NCBI RefSeq assembly: GCF_000813145.1
Contig: NZ_BAZF01000007.1
Coordinates: 164,489-228,488, forward strand
Origin: Geobacter sp. OR-1
Lineage (GTDB): Bacteria > Desulfobacterota > Desulfuromonadia > Geobacterales > DSM-12255
Reading direction: 5' to 3'
Length of the DNA: 64,000 nt
The notes under the pieces were generated by a model that had not been told where the DNA came from, searched no databases, and saw only the letters and a list, made by a program, of their open reading frames with translations. A program made the translations under genes and the position numbers. Within the stretch, counting starts at the first letter, position 1. Each line of letters starts with the position of its first letter. Shown here piece after piece: positions 17,929 to 27,269 of the stretch.

Positions 17929-18035
17929 TATTGCCTCCTTTTGTGTGAAACGCGTCAGTCGGTCGGCGTTTCGGTCGGGCTTCCTCCAGGAGGGCCAGCC
18001 CATTGGTTGTTTTGTTTATTCCATTCGCTGAGTCG

Positions 18036-18422
18036 TCATAGCACTACAGCTGAATCGATGTTGGTGAAAACATTTCCTTTCATAGATTCCCGATCCACGG
18101 CAGTCACCACAGTCCGGTTCTTCACGCTCACCACCAAGGCGGCATCCCCAAGCATGACCAGCGATTCGCGCCCACCTTTGCGGGCAACGGTATCGACCGC
18201 TCCTTCGAGTTTTTGCAGGTCGTTGTCGGAGAAACTTATCCCCCTTGCCTTCAAGCGGTCTTGCGCATGCTGCGAGAAGCGAACACCCTGAGAAGGGAGT
18301 TTTTCTTCAAGGACTTTGGCAAACTTGTTACTGCCATCGATAGTCCCCGCAGGCTTAGGCGCCGAAGCCGGTTTCTGGGTTGGAACCTGGATCGGACTCG
18401 GAATAAAGATCCTGTCCACCAC
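18036..18422 (-). CDS. TIGR02530-type flagellar operon protein
   Basis: Small flagellar protein of unknown biochemical role found between flgD and flgE in many bacteria (family TIGR02530, flagellar operon protein). The 128-residue product has a Pro/Lys-rich N-terminal tail and the family core VRFSQHAQDRLKARGISFSDNDLQKLEGAVDTVARKGGRESLVML with VVSVKNRTVVTAVDRE and the ending VFTNIDSAVV. The start is GTG at 18422 with GAAAGGAGCTTGAC upstream. It lies 1 nt after flgD. Its conserved place suggests a part in hook assembly. Confidence 0.88.
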   Translation of the reverse strand: MVDRIFIPSPIQVPTQKPASAPKPAGTIDGSNKFAKVLEEKLPSQGVRFSQHAQDRLKARGISFSDNDLQKLEGAVDTVARKGGRESLVMLGDAALVVSVKNRTVVTAVDRESMKGNVFTNIDSAVVL

Positions 18423-18423
18423 G

Positions 18424-19090
18424 TCAAGCTCCTTTCACTTTAATCACACTGCTCAACGGTACGCTTACACCGTTGACTGTAAGAAGAGGGGTCGTTCCGT
18501 CAAGAGCGACTCCTTCAACACGCCCCTGAATCATCGGGGTACCGTAAAACTGCTTCCCATTCGCATCCGTTGCGGTGACCGAAACGGAGTAGATTCCAGG
18601 CAGAAGGGTCTCCCCGTTTTTCACCCTTACCATCCCAGACAAGGCTGCCATCGCCTGCGGCAGATTCACCCTTGGCAAAGGTTTTCACCAGTTTGCCGGC
18701 AGCATCAGTTACCTCCACCAGGACCGTTTTTGCCCCTGCAGGAAGATTATAGGCAATGGTCGGCTGCTGACCGGCCGTCAGGCTGATCTGATCCCCTTGG
18801 GCCAGTATGGTGGTACCCAGGAACGATACTGCTCCGAGGTTATTGCTGCTGTTCTGGGCATTAATAAGACTCTGCAGGTTGCTGTTGGTGTTGTAGGCCT
18901 GCTCAACCTGGGTAAGCTGCGCCAGCTGCCCGAGAAACTGGGTACTGTCCATGGGGTTGAGCGGGTCCTGGTTCTGCATCTGTGTTATGAAAAGCTTCAG
19001 GAAATCGTCCTTGTTCATGCCGGTGGCCTTTTTCATTGCCGCCGCCCCTGAAGCCGAGTCGGTTGCTGCTGTTGTTGCATTGATCGCCAT
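18424..19090 (-). pseudogene. flgD: FlgD, hook-capping protein, frameshifted
   Basis: Scaffold cap at the tip of the growing hook. The first frame (ATG at 19090, GGAGGTGAAGAT upstream) has MNKDDFLKLFITQMQNQDPLNPMDSTQFLGQLAQLTQVEQ, then the FLN-like core to SLVWDGKG. It then leaves frame in a run of five T (plus strand) at 18617-18621, and the rest (NGETLLPGIYSVSVTATDANG onward) is in another frame. Deleting one base gives WDGKGENGETLLPGIYSV, a normal FlgD core, and a 221-residue protein. Probably a sequencing error, or a lesion giving hookless cells. Confidence 0.9.
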
Positions 19091-19103
19091 ATCTTCACCT
19101 CCT

Positions 19104-20819
19104 TTACATCATCATGTCGAGCAGGGCGTCGCCTCGCGACTGCCAAGCTACCGGACCGGACTGGTCCAGTTCAGCGGTCCGGCCCATCAGCCAGCCGGAC
19201 TGGCGGGGAGCAACGTACTGCTGCTCCTGCTGCCGCCCTTCCCGGAACCCCTGGTTGAAGAACTGCCTGTTTCCCGTGGAGACATCGAACTGCTTCATCT
19301 CGATGTTCTGGCGGGCGAGCGACTCTTTCAGGCTCCCGAGATTTTCCATCAAGGCGTCTTTTACTGTCCTGTTTTCTGCAACGATTTCAACACGGAGACG
19401 CTGGTCTTCCATCCTTACGCTGATCTTGAGCTCTCCCAGTTCAGCCGGGTTAAGCCTGATGGTAACCTGACCATTCTCCTGCATCACCCTGTGCTCGGCC
19501 AGTTTTTCCCGTACCTGGCTGACAATCTGCTCAGATGATACCGGTTTGCGGGCATCTTCCGCTACCGCACTATCGGCCGAGGCCTGCTGCTTCCCATCCG
19601 CAGCTAAGACAAAAATCGCCTCCGCTCTCGACTGTTCATGTTTTGCCGCTGTTTCCGGCTCCAGCTTGGCGACTGCCGGTTTTACAAGTTCCTGCACCGA
19701 CGCCTCTTCCCGCACTACCACTTCGATTGCCGCAGAGTCCAAATGGTTCTGCGCTTGCACTGCGGGCGCCTCCTCAACCACCGGCGACGGTACAGCAGCC
19801 GGGTGAATCTGAACCGCTGCATTCTGAGCCTTCACATACTTTGGCTGCTGTTCCGGAACTGCTGTATCGGCAGCATTCTGCGCCATTACGGTCTTCGGCT
19901 GCAGTTCCTTAACTGCTGTATCGGCAGCGTTCTGCGCCTCAACATATTTCGGATGAACTTCAGTTGTGTTACCTACGTTCTTTGTCTCAGGAACGACAAA
20001 GGACTCCATAGATGTTCCCGGCTGGCTCTGGCCGGCTTTATCCTCCGCGCCAAGACTTTCCGGCAGCTGCGACTTTTCGTTCCCCTGCGTCCTGGCAACG
20101 ATCACCGGCAACGCAACCGGAGTTTCGCCCTCCCCATCCCCCTTCTCGAGCTTCTGTTCCGGGGTCTGGCGGGGGACCTGCGCCAGCATGCCGTTAATTA
20201 TGGCCAGCAGTGCTGCTCTCTGGCCGTCGGCGCCCTGCTCATCAGGCTTTGAATCAATGGCCTCTTGAGTAAGCCGTTCCAACAGTGACTCACTTTTCAA
20301 TGCCTGTTGACCAGCGCCTTCCGGCAAGGTAACTGCCGGTTCGGGGATCTCGGTCCCTTCCTGACCAATCAGGGTCCGGAGCTGGGCAATCAGTTGCTCA
20401 ACATCGGCAACCGGACGACCACCCTTCAGCTGTTGATTCAGCGCTTCCGAAGAGCCTTCCAGCCGGCTCTTCAACTCTGTCAGCAACTGCATTATTGACA
20501 GAGCCTTCCCCTCCTGGCCAGCCGCCATTCCGGTTGCGGTAAATTCAGCGGTTTCCGTCCCAGTTGCGGGGGATTCGGACAAAAGTGCCATCAAAGCCTT
20601 GATATTGGCCGTTTGGTCACCTTCGGCAACTGCCTGTTGCGTAAAAACAGGGAGTTGGTCCTGAAGCGAGGTCCCGAGAAGTGTTGCGAAAAGAAGAGAT
20701 TTCCCGGAAGAATCGCCCGGCTGTCCGGGCTGTCCCAGCTGCCCGAAGGGTCCGTTTGCCGTTGCCGGCATTACGGGTGACTGCGTCATACTGCTCATCA
20801 TCAATGTCATAACGTCCAT
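19104..20819 (-). CDS. fliK: FliK-type hook-length control protein
   Basis: Secreted ruler that measures the hook and triggers the FlhB switch. The 571-residue product has a long low-complexity region rich in Ala, Gln, Glu and Pro and a conserved C-terminal domain near residues 445-530 with GQVTIRLNPAELGELKISVRMEDQRLRVEIVAEN, which is the FliK (Flg_hook) domain. Near residues 285-345 there are three imperfect repeats containing PKYVEAQNAADTAV / PKTVMAQNAADTAV / PKYVKAQNAAVQ, consistent with ruler variability. It lies between motE-like and flgD. Confidence 0.92.
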   Translation of the reverse strand: MDVMTLMMSSMTQSPVMPATANGPFGQLGQPGQPGDSSGKSLLFATLLGTSLQDQLPVFTQQAVAEGDQTANIKALMALLSESPATGTETAEFTATGMAAGQEGKALSIMQLLTELKSRLEGSSEALNQQLKGGRPVADVEQLIAQLRTLIGQEGTEIPEPAVTLPEGAGQQALKSESLLERLTQEAIDSKPDEQGADGQRAALLAIINGMLAQVPRQTPEQKLEKGDGEGETPVALPVIVARTQGNEKSQLPESLGAEDKAGQSQPGTSMESFVVPETKNVGNTTEVHPKYVEAQNAADTAVKELQPKTVMAQNAADTAVPEQQPKYVKAQNAAVQIHPAAVPSPVVEEAPAVQAQNHLDSAAIEVVVREEASVQELVKPAVAKLEPETAAKHEQSRAEAIFVLAADGKQQASADSAVAEDARKPVSSEQIVSQVREKLAEHRVMQENGQVTIRLNPAELGELKISVRMEDQRLRVEIVAENRTVKDALMENLGSLKESLARQNIEMKQFDVSTGNRQFFNQGFREGRQQEQQYVAPRQSGWLMGRTAELDQSGPVAWQSRGDALLDMMM

Positions 20820-20861
20820 TCTGTCTCACCTCCTTTCGTTGTGGGATAACGACAAAGTTAA

Positions 20862-20970
20862 AAGTTCATCTGCTGCGTTACGCTCGGGCTTCGTCACTGC
20901 GACGTACCGTACCGGTACGCCTCATTCCTCACCCCTCGCAAGCCTTGCAACTGGAGCTTCTTCCTTTGCC
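20862..20970. repeat. Dispersed intergenic repeat, copy B, upstream of fliK
   Basis: This 195-nt gap between the motE-like gene and fliK has no gene. It contains the sequence CATCTGCTGCG, TACGCTCGGGCTTCGTCACTGCGACGTAC, a palindromic core with GTACCGGTAC (20910-20919 area, arms CGTACC and GGTACG), then GCCTCATTCC. The same order of elements appears in inverse orientation in the flhB-flhA gap (10740-10879). I infer two copies of one family, possibly with a mobile origin, but cannot count copies elsewhere. Confidence 0.5.
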
Positions 20971-21014
20971 ATAGATACATTATCAGTCAAAGGACTCGTA
21001 GCAAGTCCATCTGA

Positions 21015-21557
21015 TTATTTAATAGCTCTCGGGCCGGTCTGAAGATTCTCCTTGATCCACTTCAACAGTCTGGGCTGGCTGATGTATTTGGCCAGCTTCA
21101 ACACGGTTTTCTGATCATATCTTTCCAGTAACCCGATGGCGACCGGCTCATCAAGCTTGTCCATTATCTTTGCCGCCTCTTCGGGTCTCATCGCCTTCAG
21201 AAGCTTGAACATCTTCATGTATTTCGCGCTGGCCTGTTCCGCCTCTCTCTTCTTCTTTTCATTGAGGGTGGTTTCCAGCGCCTTCTGCGCGGCATTCAGT
21301 TCCTTGATCCTGGATTCAAGGCTTGCGGCGAGGCGGTTCAGCTCCTGTTCCTTTGCCGCCAGGGCAGCCTCTTTCTCCATCAACTGCTGCCGCCGTTTTT
21401 CCAGCCCCTGCAGCTCTTCTGCCGTGCTTTTAGGCTGGGTTTCCTGTTTTGCCGAGGCTCCTGACCCGGCTGCATCCGCAGGACGCAGATAGTTAATCCC
21501 TCCCGCGGCCATGACGATCAGAAGAAATACCGCACCTGCCATGCCCAACCTGGTCAT
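21015..21557 (-). CDS. MotE-like flagellar protein with MgtE-N domain
   Basis: Membrane-anchored coiled-coil protein of the MotE/YkkE-type flagellar family. The 180-residue product has one N-terminal hydrophobic segment ([17 protein letters not shown], ~8-24), a long coiled coil (residues ~45-110, rich in E, K, L and Q), and a C-terminal MgtE-N-like domain with [40 protein letters not shown]. In other bacteria MotE helps the stator protein MotC, but its role here is unknown. It overlaps fliJ by 4 nt (ATGA), so it is tied to the fliI-fliJ export genes. Confidence 0.8.
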   Translation of the reverse strand: MTRLGMAGAVFLLIVMAAGGINYLRPADAAGSGASAKQETQPKSTAEELQGLEKRRQQLMEKEAALAAKEQELNRLAASLESRIKELNAAQKALETTLNEKKKREAEQASAKYMKMFKLLKAMRPEEAAKIMDKLDEPVAIGLLERYDQKTVLKLAKYISQPRLLKWIKENLQTGPRAIK

Positions 21558-22000
21558 GGCTTGAACCTGCCTTTTTTCTGGACGGATATTTCATCAATGA
21601 AATCTCGTTCCTTGATCGCCAGCGCCTCCTTCTCTGCAGCCACCTTTTTCTCCTTGAACGACTCAAGCACCTTTTTTTCCTTAGCAGCGATCAGCAACGT
21701 TTCCCGGCGTTCGGCAACCTTAAGGTCAAGCGTGTCCACCTCTTCACGCTGCTCTTTTATCACCTTGACCTTCCGATGGAAAAAATTGACATACATCAGT
21801 AATTCGCTGGCGTTGATTCCCTCTGACTGCTTGATCGCCAACTCCTCTGACACTCTTGCCGCGTGTTCTTCCTCCCGCTTCAGCCGCTCTTCGGCATGGT
21901 CCAGCTCCCTCTTGGCTTCGGCAAGCTCCAGGGACCGCGCCTTTTCCACTTCCTTTCGAAAATTCAATACCTGTTGGAGCTTGAACCCTCGCTTGTGCAT
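21554..22000 (-). CDS. fliJ: FliJ, flagellar export chaperone
   Basis: Cytoplasmic coiled-coil protein that joins the FliH-FliI ATPase to the export gate and recycles chaperones. The 148-residue product is almost all charged coiled coil ([43 protein letters not shown]). Its starting motif [14 protein letters not shown] matches FliJ proteins. The position between fliI and the MotE-like gene is the usual one. The start ATG (22000) lies 42 nt from the fliI stop. Confidence 0.9.
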   Translation of the reverse strand: MHKRGFKLQQVLNFRKEVEKARSLELAEAKRELDHAEERLKREEEHAARVSEELAIKQSEGINASELLMYVNFFHRKVKVIKEQREEVDTLDLKVAERRETLLIAAKEKKVLESFKEKKVAAEKEALAIKERDFIDEISVQKKGRFKP

Positions 22001-22042
22001 GAATTATCTCCCAAGAATCCGCTCAGATCCGGCTCAAGGAGA

Positions 22043-23386
22043 CTATGAGACGAAATCGGTCTCACTCCCCTGGGGGAAGATCGCATTCAGGTCCGCCAGC
22101 GCCTGTTCCATGCTGATGCCATCGTAAATATCCTGTTTGATGAAAGCGATCATCTCGTTCATCTTGGCGATGGCAGCATCGATTTTCGGATTGCTCCCCG
22201 ATTTATAGGCTCCGATGTTGATCAGATCCTCGGACTGCCGGTAGGTTGCCAGCAACTCCTTGAATCTTCCGGCAAGCTTTTGATGCCCCCTGTCCGTAAC
22301 ATCGTTCATAACCCTGCTGGCGCTGTGCAGGATATCGATAGGCGGATAGATATTTCTCGCCGCCAGCTCTCTTGAAAGCGTGATATGGCCATCCAGGATG
22401 CTGCGCATGGAATCGGAGATCGGTTCGTTAAAGTCATCCCCTTCAACCAGAACGGTATACAGGCCGGTTATGTTCCCGTTCCGGAAATTCCCGGTCCGTT
22501 CAAGCAGTTTTGGCAGGGCGGCAAACACCGATGGCGTGTACCCCTTCGTTGTAGGTGGTTCGCCAATGGCAAGACCGACTTCTCGCATGGCCATGGCAAA
22601 ACGGGTCGCAGAGTCCATCATCAGGAGAACCTTCTTCCCTTTGGACTGGAAATATTCCGCGATGGTAGTGGCAATATATGCCCCGCGCATCCGGACCAGC
22701 GGCGGCTGATCCGATGTGGCGACAACCACGACGGATTTCTGCAGCCCATCGGCCTGCAAATCCTTTTCTATGAACTCCCGGAGTTCCCGTCCGCGCTCCC
22801 CGATCAGTGCAATGACATTGATGTCGGCCTCGGTATACCGGGCTATCATCCCCAGCATGGTCGACTTGCCGACCCCGGAGCCGGCCATGATACCGACCCG
22901 CTGCCCCTGTCCGCAGGTCAGAAGACCGTTTATTGCCCTGATGCCGAGGTTCAGCGGCTTTCTGATCGGCTCCCGTTCAAGCGGGTTGACCGGAGTGGCG
23001 TAAATCGGGCACTCCTCTTCGGCGATAACAGGCCCTTTGCCGTCAATCGGCACGCCGAGACCGTCGATAACCCTGCCGAGGAGCCCCTGACCTACCTTCA
23101 TCGAAGACTTCTGCCGCAGAACGGTTATCAGACTCCCTAATCCCACTCCCCGCAACTCTCCCAGCGGCATGAGCAGTGTCTTGTTGTCGCGGAAACCAAC
23201 AACTTCCGCCGGAATTGGGGGACCGTCAGCCGGATGGACCTCGCACAGGCTCCCGACTGAGGTATCCGGGCAGTACCCTTCGATTACCAGACCGACGACC
23301 TGCGTCACCTTGCCGTTGAAACGAATCAGCCGCATATCGTCCACAACTGCCAGGTATCTGGAAAAATCTATTGCCGGTTCGTTCAT
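22043..23386 (-). CDS. fliI: FliI, flagellum-specific ATPase
   Basis: Hexameric ATPase that powers unloading of substrates at the export gate. The 447-residue product has Walker A GSGVGKST (residues 169-176), the GERGREVREF-like GERGRELREFIEKDL, the Walker B area KVLLMMDSATRFAMAMREVGLAIGEPP and the family motif PPTTKGYTPSVFAALPKLLERTGN. All are intact and length is normal. It overlaps fliH by 4 nt. Part of the fliF-to-fliK region. Confidence 0.98.
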   Translation of the reverse strand: MNEPAIDFSRYLAVVDDMRLIRFNGKVTQVVGLVIEGYCPDTSVGSLCEVHPADGPPIPAEVVGFRDNKTLLMPLGELRGVGLGSLITVLRQKSSMKVGQGLLGRVIDGLGVPIDGKGPVIAEEECPIYATPVNPLEREPIRKPLNLGIRAINGLLTCGQGQRVGIMAGSGVGKSTMLGMIARYTEADINVIALIGERGRELREFIEKDLQADGLQKSVVVVATSDQPPLVRMRGAYIATTIAEYFQSKGKKVLLMMDSATRFAMAMREVGLAIGEPPTTKGYTPSVFAALPKLLERTGNFRNGNITGLYTVLVEGDDFNEPISDSMRSILDGHITLSRELAARNIYPPIDILHSASRVMNDVTDRGHQKLAGRFKELLATYRQSEDLINIGAYKSGSNPKIDAAIAKMNEMIAFIKQDIYDGISMEQALADLNAIFPQGSETDFVS

Positions 23387-24210
23387 AGCCCCTGCTCCCC
23401 TGAGCTGTTAACGATCAAGGACTCCTGAGGTATGCCACGCTGCTCCATGCATCTGGCGAACACTTCGTCAAGCTGAGACTCGATACGGGCATCCACAGTG
23501 CCTGTCGGGGTTTCTACCAGGCAGCCGCCAAGCATGATCGAATCGTCGGGGGCCAAGGTCACCCGCCCCTCATCCGCCAGCACCCCGGAAAACGACTGAC
23601 GATTGGCCATAACCGCCCTGTAATCGTCCGGGCTCAGACGTATGGTTATTCTGTCCTGCTCCGAACAACAACTTACTGTCGCTGCAATGATATTGCCCAA
23701 TATTGCCGGGTCCAGAGCGATCTCCTGCAGGATGATTTTCTTGGCCACCAGGCTTGAGAGCTTCAGCAGATCACTCTCGCTATCCCGCAAGACCCTTTCC
23801 CGCAAGGAAACAAGACTGTCCGCACCGTCCCTCAGTGCCCGGAAAACGTGCGCCAGTCCGCGCTCCGCAGCCTGCCGCCCTTCTTCAACCCCGCGCTGAT
23901 ATGCCTCTGTTAGCTGCGTCTGTAAATCTTCCTCGGCAACGTACAGCATCCCGTCCGGAATATCGGCGGCAACCGAGATTCCGGCATCGGTGGCGCCATC
24001 GCCTTCCGTTGCTTCAGCGTCTTCCTCATCATGCTCGGCGACATCGAGATGTTCGTTGAAAAAAAGCGGTTTAAACCCATCTGCTTCCAGATAAACCGGG
24101 GGAGATTCCTGTTCCTCCATGCCGGCGCCAATCAACGCCTCATAGTTCACGTTGCATATGGAACTCCCCTTGATGCTCCCCTTCTTGATCACCCTAGACA
24201 AGGACGTCAT
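23383..24210 (-). CDS. fliH: FliH, ATPase regulator
   Basis: Negative regulator of FliI that links it to the C ring. The product (~275 residues) has a variable acidic region in the middle (HDEEDAEATEGDGATDAG), then a coiled coil (QLTEAYQRGVEEGRQAAERGLAHVFRAL) with small-x3-small pattern, and a C-terminal domain that includes LSSLVAKKIILQEIALDPAILGNIIAATVSCC and the ending VETPTGTVDARIESQLDEVFARC. An upstream in-frame start at 24228 is rejected; ATG at 24210 (MTSLSRVIKKGS) lies inside the fliG end. It overlaps fliG by 17 nt. Confidence 0.92.
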   Translation of the reverse strand: MTSLSRVIKKGSIKGSSICNVNYEALIGAGMEEQESPPVYLEADGFKPLFFNEHLDVAEHDEEDAEATEGDGATDAGISVAADIPDGMLYVAEEDLQTQLTEAYQRGVEEGRQAAERGLAHVFRALRDGADSLVSLRERVLRDSESDLLKLSSLVAKKIILQEIALDPAILGNIIAATVSCCSEQDRITIRLSPDDYRAVMANRQSFSGVLADEGRVTLAPDDSIMLGGCLVETPTGTVDARIESQLDEVFARCMEQRGIPQESLIVNSSGEQGL

Positions 24211-25186
24211 CCCCGCCACGTCCGGCAATTACCACCTTGCCATCCTCTTCCATCTTGCGGACGATCTTGATGATTTCCGACTGAGCCTTTTCGACATCGG
24301 AAAGCCGGACCGGACCCATTACCTCCAGGTCTTCCTTTATCATTTCCGCGGCGCGGCTCGAAATGTTTCTGAACACCTTTTCCTTGACCTCTTCCGTAGA
24401 TGCCTTCATGGCAAGGGTCAGGGTATCGTTTGAAATCTCCCGCATAATGGCCTGGATGGAGCGGTCATCCAGCTTGAAGATATCTTCGAACGTGAACAGG
24501 TGTTTTCTGATCACCTCTGCCAGCGGCGGATTCATCACATCCAGTTTGTCAAGGATATGCTTCTCCTTGCTTCTCTCCAGATGATTGAACATCTCGACGA
24601 CTTTCTCGACGCCGCCGACCTTGAATCTCTGGACACCACCCATTGACGTCAGCTCCCGGCGAATGACATCGTCGATGTCATTAAGGACTTCAGGAGATAC
24701 CTGATCAACATCGGCAATCCGGATCACAACCTCGGCCTGCAGGTCAACCGGGAGATGGCTTATGATCTCGCTCGTCTGTTTGGGGCGAAGCTTGGCAACG
24801 ATTACGGCAATCGTCTGCGGATGCTCCTGGGACAGAAAGTTGGCAATGGTCTTGGCATCCATGCTCCCGAGAATATCTTCAATATCTCCGATATTTGCGG
24901 TATGCAGTTCTTGCAGCAACAACTCCGCTTTCTGCGGACCAAGGGCCTTTTCAAGGACTTTGCGCACATATTCATCGCCCTGGGCAAAGAAGCCGGCATC
25001 TGGACTAGTTATCACGTTGAATTCGTTGACAACGTCCTGGATGACCGTCATCGGCACATGTCCCAGATTTGCCATACTCTGGCTGATCTTTTTTATGTCA
25101 TTGTCTTCCAGATGCGAAAAAACCTTACTGGTTGCTTCGCTCCCCACATATAGAAGAAGTATTGCCGCCTTTTCAGCACCTGTCAT
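24194..25186 (-). CDS. fliG: FliG, motor switch protein
   Basis: C-ring protein that contacts the stators and transmits torque. The 330-residue product begins MTGAEKAAILLLYVGSEATSKVF, has the conserved middle-domain EHPQT motif (SQEHPQTIAVIVAKLRP), and the charged C-terminal helix DDRSIQAIMREISNDTLTLAMK with the residues that face MotA. Length is typical. The gene is followed with 17-nt overlap by fliH. The stators themselves are not in the window. Confidence 0.98.
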   Translation of the reverse strand: MTGAEKAAILLLYVGSEATSKVFSHLEDNDIKKISQSMANLGHVPMTVIQDVVNEFNVITSPDAGFFAQGDEYVRKVLEKALGPQKAELLLQELHTANIGDIEDILGSMDAKTIANFLSQEHPQTIAVIVAKLRPKQTSEIISHLPVDLQAEVVIRIADVDQVSPEVLNDIDDVIRRELTSMGGVQRFKVGGVEKVVEMFNHLERSKEKHILDKLDVMNPPLAEVIRKHLFTFEDIFKLDDRSIQAIMREISNDTLTLAMKASTEEVKEKVFRNISSRAAEMIKEDLEVMGPVRLSDVEKAQSEIIKIVRKMEEDGKVVIAGRGGDDVLV

Positions 25187-25214
25187 AAGGAATAACCCAT
25201 CATTTCAAATAACT

Positions 25215-26798
25215 TCAGGACTCTTTTTTGTCGAGCCAGTTTTTTATCACCTGAGACGCCTGATATGATTCGGTTTTTACTTTCTCAATCAGTTCCATCT
25301 GGCTTGCCCCCTGAACCGCTAGCTGCTTCTGCTGCGAAGCGATCATCTCCCGAACCTTTTCTTCAACGTTCTCCTCGGGGACAAATGTGGTTCTGGGCAT
25401 TCCTGCTTTCAAAGATTTCAACAGCGGCCTGATGACCAGGAACAGCAACGCAAAGAAACCGATGGCAATCAATACGTTTTTCAGCATCGAAAGAAACAGG
25501 GGGGCATTCCACCATTCGTCCTTAACGCCGCCGGCAGCATCCTCGGTATCCTGAAAAGGTATATTGGCAACCGTAACCTGATCGCCCCGCTCGGCACTGA
25601 AGCCGACCGCACTCTTTACCAGCGCCTCTATTTTCGTCAGCTCATCCGGCGTTCTGGGGGTATACTTGGGCTTGCCGGTTTTCCCATCCTTACCGGCAGC
25701 CGGGATATCATACTTCCCGTCAACCAGAATCGCTACAGAGACCTTTGCCAGCGAGCCGACCGGTTCGATTGTGCGCGCCGTCGAACGGCTGACTTCGTAG
25801 TTGAGGGTTTCATCGCTCTTGGAGTTACCCCCTGCTGCCTGGGGCTGGGTAGCAGGGGTCCTCCCCAGGTTTGTCTGCACACCCGGCACACCGGTCAGTG
25901 CGCCACTCCCCCCCTTTTCCTCGCTCCGCTGCTCACTTCTGACCGCTGCAGACTCGGGGTCATAACGCTCCTCGAATTTCTCCACCTGCTTGAAGTTGAA
26001 CGATGCCGAAACCCTTGCCACTGACTTGCCGGAGCCGACCACCTTATCCAGCAGGGATTGCAACCGGTCTTCGGTACTCTTCTCAAACGACCTCTGGGTC
26101 TCCTGCATTGTCGCCGACATCTTGGCCGTGGCGTCCCCCGGACCGCCACGGGAAAGGATCTTACCCTTACCGTCAAGAACAGTCACATGTTCGGTGTCCA
26201 GCCCCTCCACCGACGCGGCAACCAGATGCACAACCCCCTGCACGTCAGCTTCCTTAAGAGACCGTCCCCCCTTTATCTTAAGCACCACGGAAGCGGTCGG
26301 GGGTTTTTCGGCGTCCTTGAACAGGCTTTTTTCCGGAATTGCCAGGTGCACCCGGGCCTGTTCGACACCGGCCAGTTGCGATATGGTCCGGGAAAGCTCT
26401 CCCTGCAGTGCCCTCTGGTAGTTGAGCTTCTGCACGAATTCGGTCATCCCGAAGTTTTTCCGGTCAAAGATCTCGTATCCGACCCCGCCCCCCTGAGGAA
26501 GCCCTTCAGAGGCGAGCGTGAGCCGCAGGTCGTAGACCTTTTCGGCCGGGACCAGTATGGCCTTCCCGTCCGCAGATAGGCGATACGGCACCTTCTGGTC
26601 CTTCAATTTTTTGACTATCTCGCCGGCATCCTCAGTGGTCAGATTGGCAAAAAGAGGCTTGTAATCGGTCCTGTTGGCCACGATTATCAATACCGCAAAG
26701 GCAGCGATCGAGAGCCCGACTATCCCGCCCACGAGCCAGCGCTTGGCAGGCGGCAGGGCAAGAAAAGGTTCAATAAATTTTTTGATATTATCTGGCAT
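25215..26798 (-). CDS. fliF: FliF, MS-ring protein
   Basis: Base of the flagellar basal body that forms the MS ring in the inner membrane. The 527-residue product has two transmembrane helices (about residues 20-40, VGLSIAAFAVLIIVAN, and 440-462, NVLIAIGFFALLFLVIRPLL), with periplasmic ring-building motifs including LYRLSADGKAILVPAEKVYDLRLTLASEGLPQGGGVGYEIFD and the ELSRTISQLAGVEQARVHLAIPEKSLF segment. The C-terminal tail binds FliG, encoded next. Length is typical. Confidence 0.97.
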   Translation of the reverse strand: MPDNIKKFIEPFLALPPAKRWLVGGIVGLSIAAFAVLIIVANRTDYKPLFANLTTEDAGEIVKKLKDQKVPYRLSADGKAILVPAEKVYDLRLTLASEGLPQGGGVGYEIFDRKNFGMTEFVQKLNYQRALQGELSRTISQLAGVEQARVHLAIPEKSLFKDAEKPPTASVVLKIKGGRSLKEADVQGVVHLVAASVEGLDTEHVTVLDGKGKILSRGGPGDATAKMSATMQETQRSFEKSTEDRLQSLLDKVVGSGKSVARVSASFNFKQVEKFEERYDPESAAVRSEQRSEEKGGSGALTGVPGVQTNLGRTPATQPQAAGGNSKSDETLNYEVSRSTARTIEPVGSLAKVSVAILVDGKYDIPAAGKDGKTGKPKYTPRTPDELTKIEALVKSAVGFSAERGDQVTVANIPFQDTEDAAGGVKDEWWNAPLFLSMLKNVLIAIGFFALLFLVIRPLLKSLKAGMPRTTFVPEENVEEKVREMIASQQKQLAVQGASQMELIEKVKTESYQASQVIKNWLDKKES

Positions 26799-26905
26799 CG
26801 ATTACTCTGTTAATGAATTAGCCTCGCTCTCTAACGCCGCTCGAACGCTAGCGCTGCAATAAGCTTTAGACGCAAGACAAGCAAAAAGTCACGGGGACAT
26901 TACCA

Positions 26906-26926
26906 AAGGTTGAGAGCAGCAACCTT
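26906..26926 (-). other. Stem-loop between fliE and fliF
   Basis: A 7-bp stem AAGGTTG / CAACCTT with a 7-nt loop lies in the 139-nt gap between fliE and fliF. It is not followed by a T run on the minus strand, so it is not a clear terminator, and there is no nearby sigma-54 or sigma-28 match. It might affect the relative expression of the downstream fliF gene. The rest of the gap, including GCTCGAACGCTAGCGCTGC around 26840-26858, shows no coding potential. Confidence 0.4.
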
Positions 26927-26937
26927 CGCGCTACCAT

Positions 26938-27243
26938 TCAGACCGGCATCCGCATGATTTCCTGATAGGCCTCAACGGCCTTGTTCCTGACCTGGGTCAT
27001 AAACTGAAAGGAGATGCTTGCTTTCTCCATGGCAATCATGACCTCGTGCAACGATTTCGTCTCACCGGTTACGAGTTGCTGGACCGCCTGGTCAGACTCG
27101 ACCTGCGTACTGTTGACCTTTTCCATCATCTCCCCGAGAAACTTGCTGAACCCCTCTGACGGAGAAGCTGCCGGAGACGAAACAGCTGCAGAGGGAAAGG
27201 CTTTGCCGATCCCGAATCCGCTTTCAATAGCCTTGATTTCCAT
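26938..27243 (-). CDS. fliE: FliE, MS ring-rod junction protein
   Basis: Connects the MS ring to the rod. The 101-residue product contains the FliE motif FSKFLGEMMEKVNSTQVESDQAVQQLVTGETKSLHEVMIAMEKASISFQFMTQVRNKAVEAYQEIMRMPV, the conserved C-terminal helix characteristic of the family. It follows flgC by 26 nt, and the ATG at 27243 is preceded by GGAGTAATCA. The order flgB-flgC-fliE-fliF is the common one. Confidence 0.97.
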   Translation of the reverse strand: MEIKAIESGFGIGKAFPSAAVSSPAASPSEGFSKFLGEMMEKVNSTQVESDQAVQQLVTGETKSLHEVMIAMEKASISFQFMTQVRNKAVEAYQEIMRMPV

Positions 27244-27269
27244 TGATTACTCCTGATTACTGTTTATTA

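Noticed and set aside
20956..20971. TGGCAAAGGAAGAAGC on the minus strand upstream of fliK as a sigma-54 promoter
   Set aside because: GG and GC are 11 nt apart and the -12 element lacks TTGC.
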